A stretch of 64,000 nt of DNA. Source: Siphonodentalium dalli (Eukaryota; Mollusca; Scaphopoda; Gadilida; Siphonodentaliidae). The DNA is taken from assembly GCA_032622095.1 (NCBI GenBank), contig CP136067.1:82922705-82986704 (forward strand), in the 5' to 3' direction. The notes beneath the pieces were generated by a model that worked only from the letters and a program-made list of their open reading frames with translations, was not told the DNA's origin and did no database searches. This document shows positions 36,101-51,100 of this stretch, one piece after another (the first letter of the stretch is position 1; the number at the start of each line of letters is the position of its first letter). The translations under genes and the position numbers were made by a program.

Positions 36101-39100
36101 TTCTAAGCAGATTATGTGCGGACAATGACACAAATAACCCAACTGACGACTGTTCAGGTGTACGCTCTTTACAACATAGCCTCGCGCAATTACGTACATA
36201 ATCGACTTATAATGTGAAATATGTGCATAATGCGATTATTTGATTCTGAAATAGCGTACACCTGCAAAGTTGTGAGTTGGCTTACCGCTTACTTGTATCA
36301 TTGTCTGAACTTAATCTACTTGGAATCGCCTCATTATGAGTCGATAATGTGACTAAAATGCTCTCATATGCAGCACATTATCGACTCAAAATGAGGCGAT
36401 TCAAAGCAGATTATCTACCTAAAACAAGTTCTTTATAAGCAGATAATGTGCGATTTTTCTTAACATGCTGCTCTTAAACACGTGTTATCACCGTGGCCCG
36501 CGCCATAAAACGAAATAACGGGTATGCATCCATTATCTACTTGTCTTAGAATCAAATAATCACATTATATACCTATTTCATATTATAGGCCGATTATGTG
36601 CGTATTTGCGCGAGGATATGCTGTGGTTCTGCAGTTGAAAATTTCATTCCTGATACAATATTAGTTGCATTTCTTTTGATAGTTTGATATTACAACCAGT
36701 ATTTACTTGTAGTGTGAAATTTTTGTTTTTATGAAATATTTTTTTATACGTTCGGTCAATTGTTTTGACTGAAATGATGTTACGCCGAGTTATGTAGTAA
36801 CTGACGAGTTTTGTGGTAGCTCACGAGTTATGTAGCAACAATCGACGAGTTTTGTGGTAGCTCACGAGTTTTGTAGTAAAATCGACGAGTTATGTAGTAA
36901 TTTCAGGTTACGAGTTTTGTAGTAAAATATCGACGAGTTTTGTAGTAAAAAACAAGCAACAATTTTTAGTCAGTTTCAAAGGCGCGTTTAATAAAATCTT
37001 ATATAGTAAATGCAATGTTTTTTGTGTAATTGTTTGTGTGGTGGACGTTAATGACACTGTAGCTCAACTTGATGTTGGTCCCTCGTCACTGCTGCGCCGT
37101 TTCTCGGCAGATCTGAGCCAAACTTCGTACCTATAGAAGTACTATGGCCATGTTATTAACTTGGACCTGGTCCCCATTACACCAGACGTCGCGTTCTGAC
37201 GTTAATGACGGTGTAGATCAACTCGATGATGGTCCCTCCTCACTCCTCCGCGGTTTATCGGCAGATCAGTTCGAAACTTGGTACATAGACGTATTGTGGC
37301 CATGTTATTTATGTGGACCTGGTCCCGATTACCTCAGACGTCGCGTTCTGACGTTAATGGCGTTGTAGCTCAACTTGATATTGGTCCCTCGTCACTGCTC
37401 TGCCGTTTTTCGGCAGATATGAGCGAAACTCGTACCTAGAAGTACTATGGCCATGTTATTAACTTGGACCTGGTCCCAATTACGTCAGATGTCGCGTTCT
37501 GACGTTAATGACGTTGTAGCTCAACCTGATGGTGGTCCATCGTCACTCATCCGCTGTTTATCGGCAGATCGGGACGAAACTTGGTACATAGACGTATTTT
37601 GGCCATGTTATTGATGTGGACCAGGTCCCGATTACGTTAGCCGTCGCGTCCTGGCGGCAATGACGTTGTCGCTCAACCTGATGGTGATCCATCGCCACTC
37701 ATCCGCTATTTCTCGGCAGATCGAGGCGAAACTTCGTACCTAGAAGTATTATGGCCATACTATTAACTTGGAGCTGGTCCCGATTGTAATGGTGGTCCGG
37801 CGTCACTCCTCCACAGTTATCGGCAAATCGAGGCGAAACTTCGCATGTAGAAACACTATGGCCATACTACAATGTCATTAACGTCCACCACACAAACACT
37901 TACACAAAAAAAACATTGCATTTACTATATACGATTTTATTAAGTCCAAACCCGCCTTTGAAACTGACTACAAATTGTTGCTACAAAATTCGACGAGTAT
38001 TACTACAAAACTCGTTAGCTTGTTTTTTACTACAAAACTCGTCGATATTTTACTACAAAACTCGTAACCCAAATTACTACATAACTCGTCGATTTTACTA
38101 CAAAACTCGTGAGCTACCACAAAACTCGTCGATTGTTACTACATAACTCGTGAGCTACCACAAAACTCGTCAGTTACTACATAACTCGGCGTAACAAATG
38201 GTTATACATTGGAATTAATCACGCATGTGTTTGGAAACTGTCAACCATGTTTCGAAATTTTCAACCATCGGTTGAAATTTCCAACAGCATGAGGCAGCAG
38301 TTGGAAAATCCTAACTTAATGGAATTCATCATATTTGGACATTTTCGACTGGTTCAAGGAGTGGGGCGCAGTTGGAAATTCCAAGTTAGACACCCCAACG
38401 GACAAACGCAATAGCCACGATCCCGAGTTTGCTGAATCACATGACCATATTCAAACCGCCGAACATTCCCTTTCCGCAGGTGGATCTATGTGCAATATGT
38501 ACGCCATGAATATAGCCAGATATAACAGATTCCCAGAGAGTAAACAAAAAGGAATGCAAGTTCTACCTGATGTGCATATATACGCATCGGAGAAGGTGAG
38601 CTAAGGAAAATGCATTAATTGCAAGTGGCTGTCACACACAACACTGTTGAGGAAGTCTGACATACGCGAACCGACCGATCAAAATTTAAAAAATGAACCA
38701 ATTAGGGGATGTAACTCCGCCCAAAATACGCGGATCTGTGCCGTTTTCTAAAATGATCAAGGCATTGTTGAGCAAGTCTCTAATTATACCGAACATAAAA
38801 ACAGTTGATATTTGTTCAAGTTATCGCGCTATCGTGATCAAAATTCACGAAAATGAACTAATTAAGGGCCGTAACTTGAACTCCGCCCAAAATGTACGGA
38901 CATGACCAGTTTTCAAACTCGATCAATACACAATCATTAACTTTATTTAAGTTATCGCGCTATCGTGACCAATATTCACGAAAACGAACTAATTAATAGA
39001 GGTGGACATGGACTGTTTTCAAACCCGATCAAGGCGATGTTGAGCAAATCTGATACACTGAATATCAACAAAATAAATTGATATTTGTTCAAGTTATCGC

Positions 39101-42100
39101 GCTATCGCTATCTTTTATCGCCCGACCATCACCCGCCGCCCACACCTCGCCTTATTGAAAAAACGAAATGACTTTATATATTTTGTTAGACGATTGCACG
39201 TAAAAAAAACGGGTGAAAGTATGGGACAATATGTTTATTCCATCCATGAAAAATAATATAATAATCATGCATCACCCAAAATAAGAATAGCATATAACTG
39301 TTTAGGGGTTGACTTCATGCATGTAGAACAAGTTGACGTGTTGGCTCAATTGCACTCCTCGCTTAATGTGTTCCCAGAAATTTATTGAACACAAAAAATA
39401 GACTATAGACATATAACCACGAAAGCATGTTATTTAGTTATTGAAAAAATAAAAAATTATTGCTGCCCCCAAATTCATCAAAAACTATATCAAATAAGTT
39501 GATAATAAATAGATTCATTGTTAAACAAAATAGGGGCATTCAAGTGGGACAACTCATTCTAAACGTTTTTTTATAGACTAGAATCTATGTAAAAAGCGAA
39601 TCAAGTTTAGGAAAATATTTCATGTGACATAAACCCAAACTATACAATACACATTACTTATTATATGATCCTACCCTTATTCCGTTCAATAAACCCATTC
39701 TATAAATTGTGATATGAAACGTTCGTTGCATAACAGAAAATTGTGTCAGGTGACATTTGACTTCCGGTTTGTCGTCTGTTTACATTCCGTACGCTATGGA
39801 TTCCAATATTTTTCCAACACACTCTAATGAATGAAGAGTTTGAAAAGTTTTATTTCATTAAATATACGCCATTAAAGACATCAAAGAGTCTTTATTTGTC
39901 TGGGACTATTTCTTTACATGGGCAAAGAACGCATAGTTACGGGAAACGTCATCGCATGCCTATAGAGAAGCCGATGTCAGTTTCACGTCCCATTTGTTGA
40001 TTTAAGTATGTTTTATTGTGGTTTTGGATCGTGTATGAATAGAATCTACAACTCGTACCCTGTTTATATCGGGATATACAAAACGCGTCCAGTAGATTAT
40101 GTCTGGACCTCGCTATAAACTCAGGACTCATTGTGGATCCTCTATATTGTGTATATCTATTTCAGGCCCATTACTCCATGCTGAAAGGGGCTGCCCTACT
40201 CGGCTTTGGAACGGATGCTGTTGTGAAAATTAAATGTGATTCGAATGGTAAGATGCTACCCTCTTCGCTGCAGAGCAAGATAGAAGATTCCATAAAATCG
40301 GTAAGTGGCGCTACTGTACATCGACTGCACATGTGCACACGAAGACGAGGATGGGGTGGTCCATATTTCGAAAAGGTTGGAACTGTCTAGCCTGCTCAAC
40401 GATTGTTTCATAACAACTGATATTCTGATATTTTAATTGTAATGAATTAATGACGTTTTAGGCCAGATTTAGAATATGTTCGTACTTTCTTTCAACGTTT
40501 GGACTGAAATGGTGATCCATTACAAATACTCAAGCGCAGGTCGTGGTGTTTGGTTGGAATTTTCAAACAGTTGGAAAGCTTGAGATAACAGATATATAGA
40601 ACTTCCCAACTGAAGGGGATTGGTACATATGGTGTTTCCCGGAGATGGGACTATGGTCCTTATAGTCGGACGCCCTCTGCAGAGTCCACCTCATTTCGTC
40701 GCTGCCAACATGATCATGCCTGCTTTAGAATATGACAACGATTCTCTGGGCGTCAACACATTCATGAAGATACGAATATACTGTATTTGTCTTCGCTATT
40801 TCTATACTCTACCTTGTTATGTCCGTTGTCTCTTTTCTTAGTGCGAATGCATGTGATATCAACATGTATCACAATATTATATACATATATGTACCGTATG
40901 GAACATAGTTTTATCATATAAATGAGTGTTGTTAAAGTTTCGTCTCTGAACTGTCGTGGACGTAACCAAACAGAGAAATACGAGACGTGCTAACATGTAT
41001 TCCAGTAGTTTAGTGGTAGGACACCTGTGCGGTGTTGGACAGATTCAACAGTGACATTTTAAAGGTGTTATACGCCAACACCTTAAGTGTTTAGCCCAAC
41101 ACCTTCAAGTGGTTGCCCAACACTTAATCATGAAAGTGTTATAATTCATTTTCAACACCTTTTATTGTTAAATTTGTCTGGGTGCTCTTCGTACACTCAA
41201 ATTGCTGTCACTGTACACATCTTGGAAAGTGTTTTATATAACACTGAACTTTATGAGTATATTAAATGTGTTTTCTAACTACAATAACTACAACTCTAGC
41301 TTGGGAAGTGTAAATATGATGCCATTATCGCTTTGCATTCCTATTCTGCTCCAATAATAACTTTCCATGGGTTTAGTAAATTGTGTCTTGCAAACAATAT
41401 ATAGATCCATCAAGGTTGCGAATATGGTGAAAGAAGGTATGTTTTTATCTCGTCCAGATGTCCTAAATGAGTCATGACTCTTGATCAGAATGGAATAACC
41501 ACAAATTGATCAATTTGCATCTTGTTTTATCATTTGCCGTTTAACTTCGGACCACCGAGGGACGACTGACGTGACATTGACAAATGATAAAACAAGATGC
41601 AAACTGATCAATTGATCATCCAGATATTGTCATTGGCAAGTTCTCTTAATCAACTCTTAATTCGTATACTCTACGCCCAATAATTTACTTCGGTACTCCG
41701 TGGCTCAAAGGGCTGGTAAATATTTTACAAAACTCGAACATGTGATATAATAATGCAAAATACCTACCACAAATGGGGATCTGAATAAGGCGAAAAGATA
41801 GACAATTGGGAAGAATATTTGCATATGCCCTTTAAAACGATAGCTTATACGAAATTCAGTGGCTCCAATTTAGAATACAAGATTTATTAGCACGATTACA
41901 TTTCCAAAGGCGGCTAATCTTCGAATTGTCGATTTTTGTAATCGATGTCAAAACATACAGGGAAAATTTCTCACATTTTATGGGATTGTTACCACATTCA
42001 AACATTTAAGAAAGAAATTGCAACATGGTAAAGAAACAATAAATTTTCCAATGATCTAACAAACAAAAACGAATAACATCATCGGTATAGATCATGCATA

Positions 42101-45100
42101 CATAAATTCAAAACGTAACCTTTTTCTACTATAGTTTTGAAACAATATAAATATTGGACAAAATTCACACCCGCACAGCTATCACTTCATTTGTTCCTAT
42201 TCTATCTCTAATGCATGTATGAATTCGAGAGATACAACTAAAAATTGTGACACGAATTGTTATCAGAGACTTGTCCGACATGATATATTATGCCAGCTGA
42301 AACAGGCTCCCGCGGAGTCTTTATTCAGCGTCGGAGGGGCCTGCGACCCTTTTGTGTGTTAGAGGCCACATGCCCCTGTTCGCGCACATGACCTCAATAT
42401 TGACATTGGTTTATATTGGACTTTGATTCTGGGATAAGCCCATAGTGGACTCACAGCCGTTGTTCGTTTTATGGCACGGGCAACAGTGAAAGCACATTTT
42501 GCAAGAGCGTACATCTGGTGCAGCAACATATCCTCGTGTATATTTGGTAAAGTTGTTATCAAAAATATGTAATGTTTCGACCAAAGATGGGATTGGTAGC
42601 TAAAATCCAGTATCTCAAACATTTCAAAATTTCAGCTACATGTAACTTCTTTCTGCAATCTACATATGCTTCTTTGAATCATAGCAGTAGCATGATGGGC
42701 ATAATCAGCGTGCAGTCGAACATGACGGTGCTTTGCTGTTTCTTCAGTTCGGGCCTGAGCATGACCTGCTCGATCAACTTCGAATCTAGAGTCATGCTCC
42801 TCTTGAGTTTGTTTAGCCCGATCCTGACGATGACGTACTCGATCATCATGCAATTTTGACTGGCGCTTATCTTCAGTTTATTTAGCCCTGGCATATATCA
42901 TGACGAACACGATCCAATCGTGACAGCTGTTCGTCGTCAGTTTCTTGTGATATTCTCGCATGATTTCGTTTACTATCAGCTGTTTCCCTTGAAAAGAGTG
43001 TCTTCCTTTTAGGAGACATTTTATGGCTCTGTTATACAGCACGCTGTTATACACCATCGGCCGAATTCTGGTCATAGGTCTAGACCAGGGTTTCTTGTAA
43101 ACTATAGTCTAGACCAGGCCGAAACCACGGTGATCGCCATGTGTTACCCAGCTTCGAGGCGAGTAAGCTGGGATTATTGGTCAGCACTGGCCCGTATTCT
43201 CGTCTTTTTGAAACTCAGGTTTACGTAAACCATGGTTTGCCTTATTATTGTCATTCAAGCCTGTGTCGGTCTGTTAATAATTCGAACCATGTGGTAACGT
43301 ACAAGTTCTGGTAACAGAAACATATGTATTTTTTGGAAGCATTTATCTTTATATTAACCAAATAGGAATTGTGTTTTATTGATATGCCGTGTAGAAGAAA
43401 GATTATAATTATATATGAACTGGACAAAATGTAATATAATCGATAAGTATGTGTGTTATAGGTAATAGTCTACAACTGAGACCTAGTACCCCCCTGGTCT
43501 GAGATTTTTGTATAAACCGAGACTTGAACCTGAGACGAGAATACCTTTTTCTGTTTTCGCAGTAACGATACAGATTGGTAATTTGATTGTAAATCATGAG
43601 TGCGTTTATCTGGCTTTACAGTGGAGTTTTATTTATAACAACCTTGCCGCGTTTGAAAGCATATTACCGTTAGATGGATTAAGTCAGATTTTCGTGCTAT
43701 TTTATTAGTCGAGTTTTTCAAAAACTCGACTTATGGTTTGACGAGGGACGGTTGGTGGGCGGGCGGGCGGCGGGCGGACATAAAGAATGCCTTATAACTT
43801 TGACATTTGTGAACGGATTCAAATCAAATTTGGTATGTGAGTTGCTCCTAATGACTATTTACTGCCTGTAGAAAATGGGTCACGTCCGAACTTTTTGACA
43901 AGAGTTATCCATCTTCGATGACTTTTTTTTTAGTTTTTCACCGTTAGCGCGATAGCTCACGCAAATATTATCCAATTTCAACAATATTCGTTATATGAGA
44001 CTCTTGCAACAATATCTCGGACGAGTTCGAAAACCTGGTTTGTCCGAATTGTTTTTCCGGAGTTATGGGTCATAGTTTGTCTATTTTAATAACAATTTTA
44101 TCACCGTTAGTGCGATAACTCAATGAAATATTAATGGATTCAATTGATATTTGGTATATAGGTCTATTGCAATAATATACCACCGTCCGACCTTTTTCCC
44201 CGGAGTTGTGCACCTTATTGGCAGAAGTTTGGTTCGACTGCCAAAAAACTCGACAAAAAGCATCTTAGATGCGTACCCCTTGTTTATAATATGTTATCGA
44301 TGGGTTTGGTTGACACGGATAAATAGGGAATGATAGTAGTTTTGCAATCGGAACGTAATCCGCATTGGATGCGGGTGTCTTTCGTTCCGTGTTTCTGAAA
44401 TGAATTGAGGTCGGAGTTAGTTTTGATAGTACTAATTCATCATTTGAGAATAAATTATTGCTGGACTGGATATACAATATAGCAGCTAAAACTCTCAAAA
44501 TTATATTAAGACAGAACGAAAAATTGTGGTTCAAAATAAGGAAATGTCCGATTTAATTGAATTAAATTAAATTAAATGCATGGGACCCCTGCTCTTGATT
44601 AATGATTTATTTGGTCCAGTTTCTTAAGCCTTGACATTTCAAATTGGTTTATTAGTCATAATTTATCTTTAAACATGGATTTGGAAAAAAATTACATGGC
44701 AATGGAAATATCTGTTATCGGGAGTGTGATACAACGCACCCATTTGTTTTCCGATACCACTCCCACCCCCACCCCCGTTGTGACCATTACATTTTCTGGA
44801 AAATTATATTCAATAACTTCAATCACGGCGATAGTTATTTAGAATCTTTCAAAATTTTCAACTTATTGCAAATTCCCAAGTCCGCGAAATTACATTGCAC
44901 ATGTCACCCCCTCACCCCAATGAATTATTGAAAATTTCCAACAAGTACCTCACTATTTCCAGTTGTTGGAAATTCCCACCTGATATCCCCTATAATAATG
45001 GTTCGAAATGTTTTCAAGAGATGAATGTAATTTATGTGTAATATTTTGACGCAAAGTTGAACAATATATAGTTGGTTCTTGATCTGAACAAACAATGTTG

Positions 45101-48100
45101 TACACTATACATTGATTGTAAAGGACGCCGGTGGTCCCATCGGTAGAATGCTCGGGGCATTATGGGCATTATACCGCCATTTGCCATCTAGCGCTGACGA
45201 AGCTGGTTCGAATGCCGACAAGCGCGGATTCGCGATCCACTCTAAGTGAGGATAATCTGATTCGTGTATCTGGGCAAGTTTGTCGGTCCCTTTCCGGGGT
45301 CGGTATTTCTACACACAGTGGAGTGTTTCTCGGTGAATTTACTCTCTGCGTAGACTTTCCTCCACCCGTAAAACTGACAATGTCGTGACATCCACATAGG
45401 GGGTGGAAATCCGCACCACCCATGCCCCGTGATCCCTGTCGAACGGCGACGGCATACAGATACCGCTATACAACACGGATATAAGTCGCTTTCACGTGCT
45501 AAGGTTTGGAGTCACCAACACACCAATCTCGATGCAGCGCTCAGCACGCTTTTGTCCATAGATTGTCATTGATTGTACAACAATGCGCCGATCCCAGCTT
45601 GCGACCAGGTGGTTTCGCGAGACCAAGTCCTAACATGGAACACCGTGATTATTAGGGTGGTCTAGACCTGAGACCAGAATTCAGCCGCATATGTTTCCCC
45701 AAGCTATCAATATCGTTAAATGATAAAGAACCATTCGTGTTATCATGGCCCGAGTGGCAACACACAATGAGCGTTTCGTTAAATAACAAAGAAATACCTT
45801 ATACGGCATAGTATAAAGCGCGTTTAGCCACGACGAGACACACACAGTGAGCGTTTAGCTCTGACTCATCAACACAATGACAAAATAGCACAATCAGTTC
45901 ACAATGACCGAACTGTTGTAATAATGTGAGTTGTAAATGCAATGGCCGAACTCTTGTGATAATACAAATATATAGCATATTTGATTCTGGAATAAGGCCA
46001 TACATATTGAACTATTGTGGACTTATGCCCGTTATTGCGTTGGGTGGCGCGGCATTGGTTTATATTGGTCTGTCTGACTAGCTGAAAGAGGCCTTATTCA
46101 GCGTCGCAGGGGCCTACGGCCCCTGTGTGGGCTTCGCGTACATTTTGATCTGAGACAGAGGCGATGCATGTTTGCGCTTTGCGCACATTTTGATCGTTTA
46201 AAGCTAATTTTGTTTTTTAGATTTAGCTCCTTGCTCAAATTAACAACATTTTTTTATTTATTAATTGTTTTATTTAATTTTGTTTAATCAAAGTTTCGAC
46301 ACGCCGTCATAACCTCCACATGGTACCCCCGAGTCATCACACCAAATTTGGTTGAAATCAGTCGAGGGGTCTGGGAGAAAAATCCAGGCGGACGACAAGA
46401 CCACGGTAGTATGTTTAAGGGCTTGATGGTTTACGTGCTTATGTCAGTCCATGTTAATGAGGCATCAAAAGAAACGAAACAGATTTAAGGTCCAGTTTGA
46501 ATATTTATATTAGCATACCACATTTACAACATATATTATCTCTGTAAACTCTATTAGTAATTTAATGTGTGCATAGCTATGTGTTATGTAACTCTTCATT
46601 ATTGGAGGAAAATAAAGATTATATGTGATTAGGAACGACCATGATTAATGATCTTAAGCCCTCAATCAGGTGATCCAGTAAGCAAGGATAAGTATGGACA
46701 TAAACTTTGTCCAGCTTTTCGTGGTTTTTACAAAGTTTTGTTTGAATGATAGCCAAGTGCACTTATGAGAAAAAAGTGCCAAACCTCAAACTGATTGCAA
46801 CACAATGTTTCTTAGCAGGAATAAGTCTATTAACCCACTATAAACAACATACTAAAATTAAAAAAGAATCAAGAAAAGGGAAATTGATAAATTTTGAGAA
46901 ATAGATTTGCCAAAATTTGTTAAAATACTCAATTTATGGTTTTTCAAGGATTTTTATACAAAAAAATCCATTTCGTAAGTCCTTCCATTTATATATCCAT
47001 TTTGTAGAATGTACAATTCTGATTACAGAACAGAAAACATTTTCCACATATGTTGAGTATTTATCGAGTTATGTGCCTCCAAAATCTGGAGATTGTCTAA
47101 TTTCGGAGCCTCAATTTCTAAGAATGAGCTAAAATCCACATTTTATGGTCTAGTATTTTAAAAACTAGAGAAAAATGAAGGGATAGCTTTCTGTTATATC
47201 AATTTCCTCACTAGACTTCTCAAAAAATGAGAAATTTATGTATCTATGATGGATAAGACACAAATATTCTTAAACAAAATGTGTGATACATTGTATGGAC
47301 TTTTGAAAATTGAGAAATTCGTGTATCTATGATCGAGAAGACAAACATATTCTTAATGTGTGTTCCATTGTATTTGCCTTGTGACACAGAACTGGTGTGC
47401 TGAAATACCATATTTGAGGTCATAAAACATAAATGATATCCAAAATGCCATTTTGGACTGTTTTTTATCAATTTTTAAAGGTATTTTGTGCACAAATAGT
47501 TAACAACAATGAACACAAATAGTGTTTAATGTGTAAAATCATTTTAATGTTCATCCTAAATCACTAAGTGTTGGAAAAAATAGGATTACATTAGTTATGC
47601 CAATCAATGGTCACCGGATTTCACATAATTATTTTCAAGAAACTGACTCCAAATTTGAACATTGATAATGGGGTAGGTGAAATCACAAAAGTCAATTGGC
47701 TTGTTACCCTATTCTAGTCATTGGACACATAGGGTTGTTTTATTCCAGTCTGTGTTGATTATTTTTTGCATAATAAAAATGTAAGTACTTTAGTGGAGGT
47801 ATATTTATAACTTTATGGGCTTGTTAAGTAGAACAATCCCGAAATAATGATTCGCCCTTTCGACATCGAGTTGCAAGATAAAGGATCGTAGCTCTAAATA
47901 TGAACATCAAAACATGAAGCAGTAAACTCGATATGAAAGAATTAGCGTTGTAGGAGCTGGCGATCGTTAACGCTTTATGCATCAAGATCCATGTTTCCGA
48001 GATTTTGTCATCATGGTTTCCCCTACCCCAATTTTCCGATCTTTAAATTTGGAGTCAGTTTCCAGAAAAATGAGTGAAATGCAGTGAGATTCATTGACAT

Positions 48101-51100
48101 ATCCAATATAAGGCTATTATTTCAATACTAAAGCGTTTAGAAGGAAAGTTCAAATGATTTTACACATTAAACGCACATTTATTTTACTATATATACACAA
48201 AACCCTTTAAAAATGGACAAAAACGCCCCAAAATGGCATGTTTAGAAAAGAGACAATAGTAAGGATTCTAAGTAGATTTTCCACATCATATATTTTAGAA
48301 TTTCTTCACAGTGTATTTAACCATGTATACTTAAGTGATTGTCAGAAATAGAGGGCATATGGGTTTATATTTATTGAGTTGCGTGACCTCAAATATGCTA
48401 TTTCATCACGTTGGTTCTGGATCACAGGCAAATTTGACTAAATCCATACAATGAAACACACATTTTGTTTAAGAATATTTTAGTCCTCTCAATCATAGAT
48501 GCATAAAGAAATCATTTTTTGTGCAAAAACTAGAGAGGAAAATCCTAAAATAACAAGAAATCCCTGGGAATGGTTTTTTCCCTTCTGTCATCAGGATTGT
48601 GTACTCACTCTACAAAATGGATATTCAAATGGAAGGCCTTTCGAAATAAATTTTGTTATAAACATTCTCGAAAAGCCATAAATTGAGTATTTTACCAATT
48701 TTTGACAAATATATTTCACAAAATTCATCGATTTCGCCTTTCTTGATTCGTTCTGAATTTATTATGCTGTTGTGATGGGTTAATGTGCTTATTCCAACTG
48801 AGTAACTTTGTGTTGCAATTAGTTTGAGGTGAAACAATAAATGGACTGGACTATGATTTAAATACCACAAACAACAGTTATATGGTATTGGACAAAAAGG
48901 CTTATATATATATAATTCTAACTTTAGGGTTATGTCCCGTGGTACGTGTGTGCGACAGCGGGGACAACAGTGCATGGCGCATACGACCCTCTGGAAGATA
49001 TCGCTCATATATGCAAGACGCAAGGTGTATGGATGCACGTAGATGGGGCTTGGGGGGCTAGTGCATTATTGTCGAAGAAATATCGCTATCTAATGAACGG
49101 AGTTCACAGGTAATTATCGAAACTAATATGACATTGCATGCATTCTCGTATAAAACAATTCGCGCCTCTGCAGAATTTTCCTGTTTGTTCGAAGCAGCAT
49201 GCCAGATAAGGTACTCAGTAATAATTAACATGCATGTCATGGGGTTTCAGTAGACGTATATCATAGTATTTTCTATTTAACCCCCTTTATTGCTCATATC
49301 AGCCATATTACAAGTGCCTTGTCACCTACTACTCACCGTTTTCATTTTTACTGAACAATATAAATGTGAGCATTGTTTCCTCCTTTAATAACAACGACTG
49401 GTTATTTCGGAAGTAATGCTTTTGGAAAGTGTACACACTTGACTAAAAAAGAATGTCAAATCTAACCAGTGTCCAATCTGATATACCACTTACTCCGATT
49501 CCAACTTTCATATGGCCCCTTAGTACTGACGTATGTTGAACTGCGAGACGAACGAATTGAGAAAGAAATCAACATGGCTGCCATCGATAAATAGCCAATG
49601 TCACGCACATCATGCAATACTAATATGCATGTATTTTACATTACATTACTAATATACCATTTTATGTAAATAGTGTAAATAGTAAAAACAAAATATATTA
49701 AACAGAAACCATGGATTACCAAAGAACTTATGAAATCTTCAGAACACAAAGCTAAGCTCTTTCATATAAAATTAAAGGAACCATATGAAGTGAATGTAAC
49801 AAAATATAAATAATTTTGTAAATGCTTTAATAGAATTAAACGAGCAAGTAGAACCTTTCATTATAAACATATGATAAATGAATACAAATATGACATGAAA
49901 AATACATGGAAACTCATTTCAGAGATATTCCAAAAGAGATCTAAATAAATGGAATATCCTATGTCATTTAATATAGGTGGGATTGACAGATCAGATCGTA
50001 AAGATGCTGCAGAAGCATTTAATAACTATTTTTCTAACATTGGAACCATTGAATCTGAAAAAATACAGAGTACGGGGGAACATTTTTCCTCATACTTACC
50101 TACACCCTGTAATGAAACACTTTTATCCGCCCTACTATACACCAGAAGAATTACAAAGAATGGTCTCTTCCTGTAAAGTGAAACATAGCACATAATGTGA
50201 TGGTCTTACTTCTTCACTAATGAAGAGTGTCATCAATGAACTTTCCTAACCTCTAAGTTATATTATTAATCAATCTATGGAAACTGGAATTATTCCTGAT
50301 AATATGAAGATAGCAGGGCCATCCCTCTTTTTAAATCCGGAGATCCAAATCTGTATGAAAATTATCGCCCTATTAGTATTCTTCCTACATTTTCAAAAAT
50401 CTTAGAAAAAATTGTCTGTTTAAGACTTGTCGAATTTCTCAACAAGCATGATGCCCTCTATCACAATCAATATGGATTTCGTAAAGAGCACTCCATAAGT
50501 CACCCAATACTGAGGTTAATTAACGATGTGGGTCAAAATAATGATAAGAAAACTAAAGATTGTACACGTTCTGCTTTTATCGACTTCTCCAAAGCTTTTG
50601 ATACAATACACCACAACATTCTATTAAAAAAACTTGAAACCTATGGAATAAGAGGCAAAGCCAATCATTGGTTTAGTAATGAATTGAATAATAGATTTCA
50701 ATATGTGGATCTAGAAGGTATGATTTGATCTAAACTTCCCATTACATGTGGAGTCCCCTATGGATCTGTGGCCGGGCCGATTATCTTCTTGATTTATGTA
50801 AACGATATGCACAAATCTACTGCCTTGTCATTGTTAACTTTTGCAGATGACACCACTGTGTACTCATAAAACCACAACCTTGATTATTTGTATGACACCT
50901 TTAATAATGAACTTGCAAAACTAATTCAATGGTGTCGAACAAATAGGCTATCACTAAACACTAAAAAAAAAACAACAAAAAACGGCCCATATATAGTTGG
51001 AAATCACACACTGACTATAAACGGAGAGCAAATAATAAGAATTGGAGCAGATTGTCAGGAGAAATCATTTAAGTTTCTTGGAATACACATTGATGAACAC

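Noticed and set aside
37916-38146. Repeated peptide YYKTR.LLQNS
   Set aside because: Translation of the tandem repeat in a foldback arm.
36779-38195. CRISPR-like array of short repeats
   Set aside because: Repeats are inverted between two arms with no regular unique spacers, in a eukaryotic intron.
38335-38479. In-frame extension upstream of exon 5
   Set aside because: It resembles nothing in the decarboxylase family and precedes a strong acceptor (CCTTTCCGCAG); the open frame is chance.
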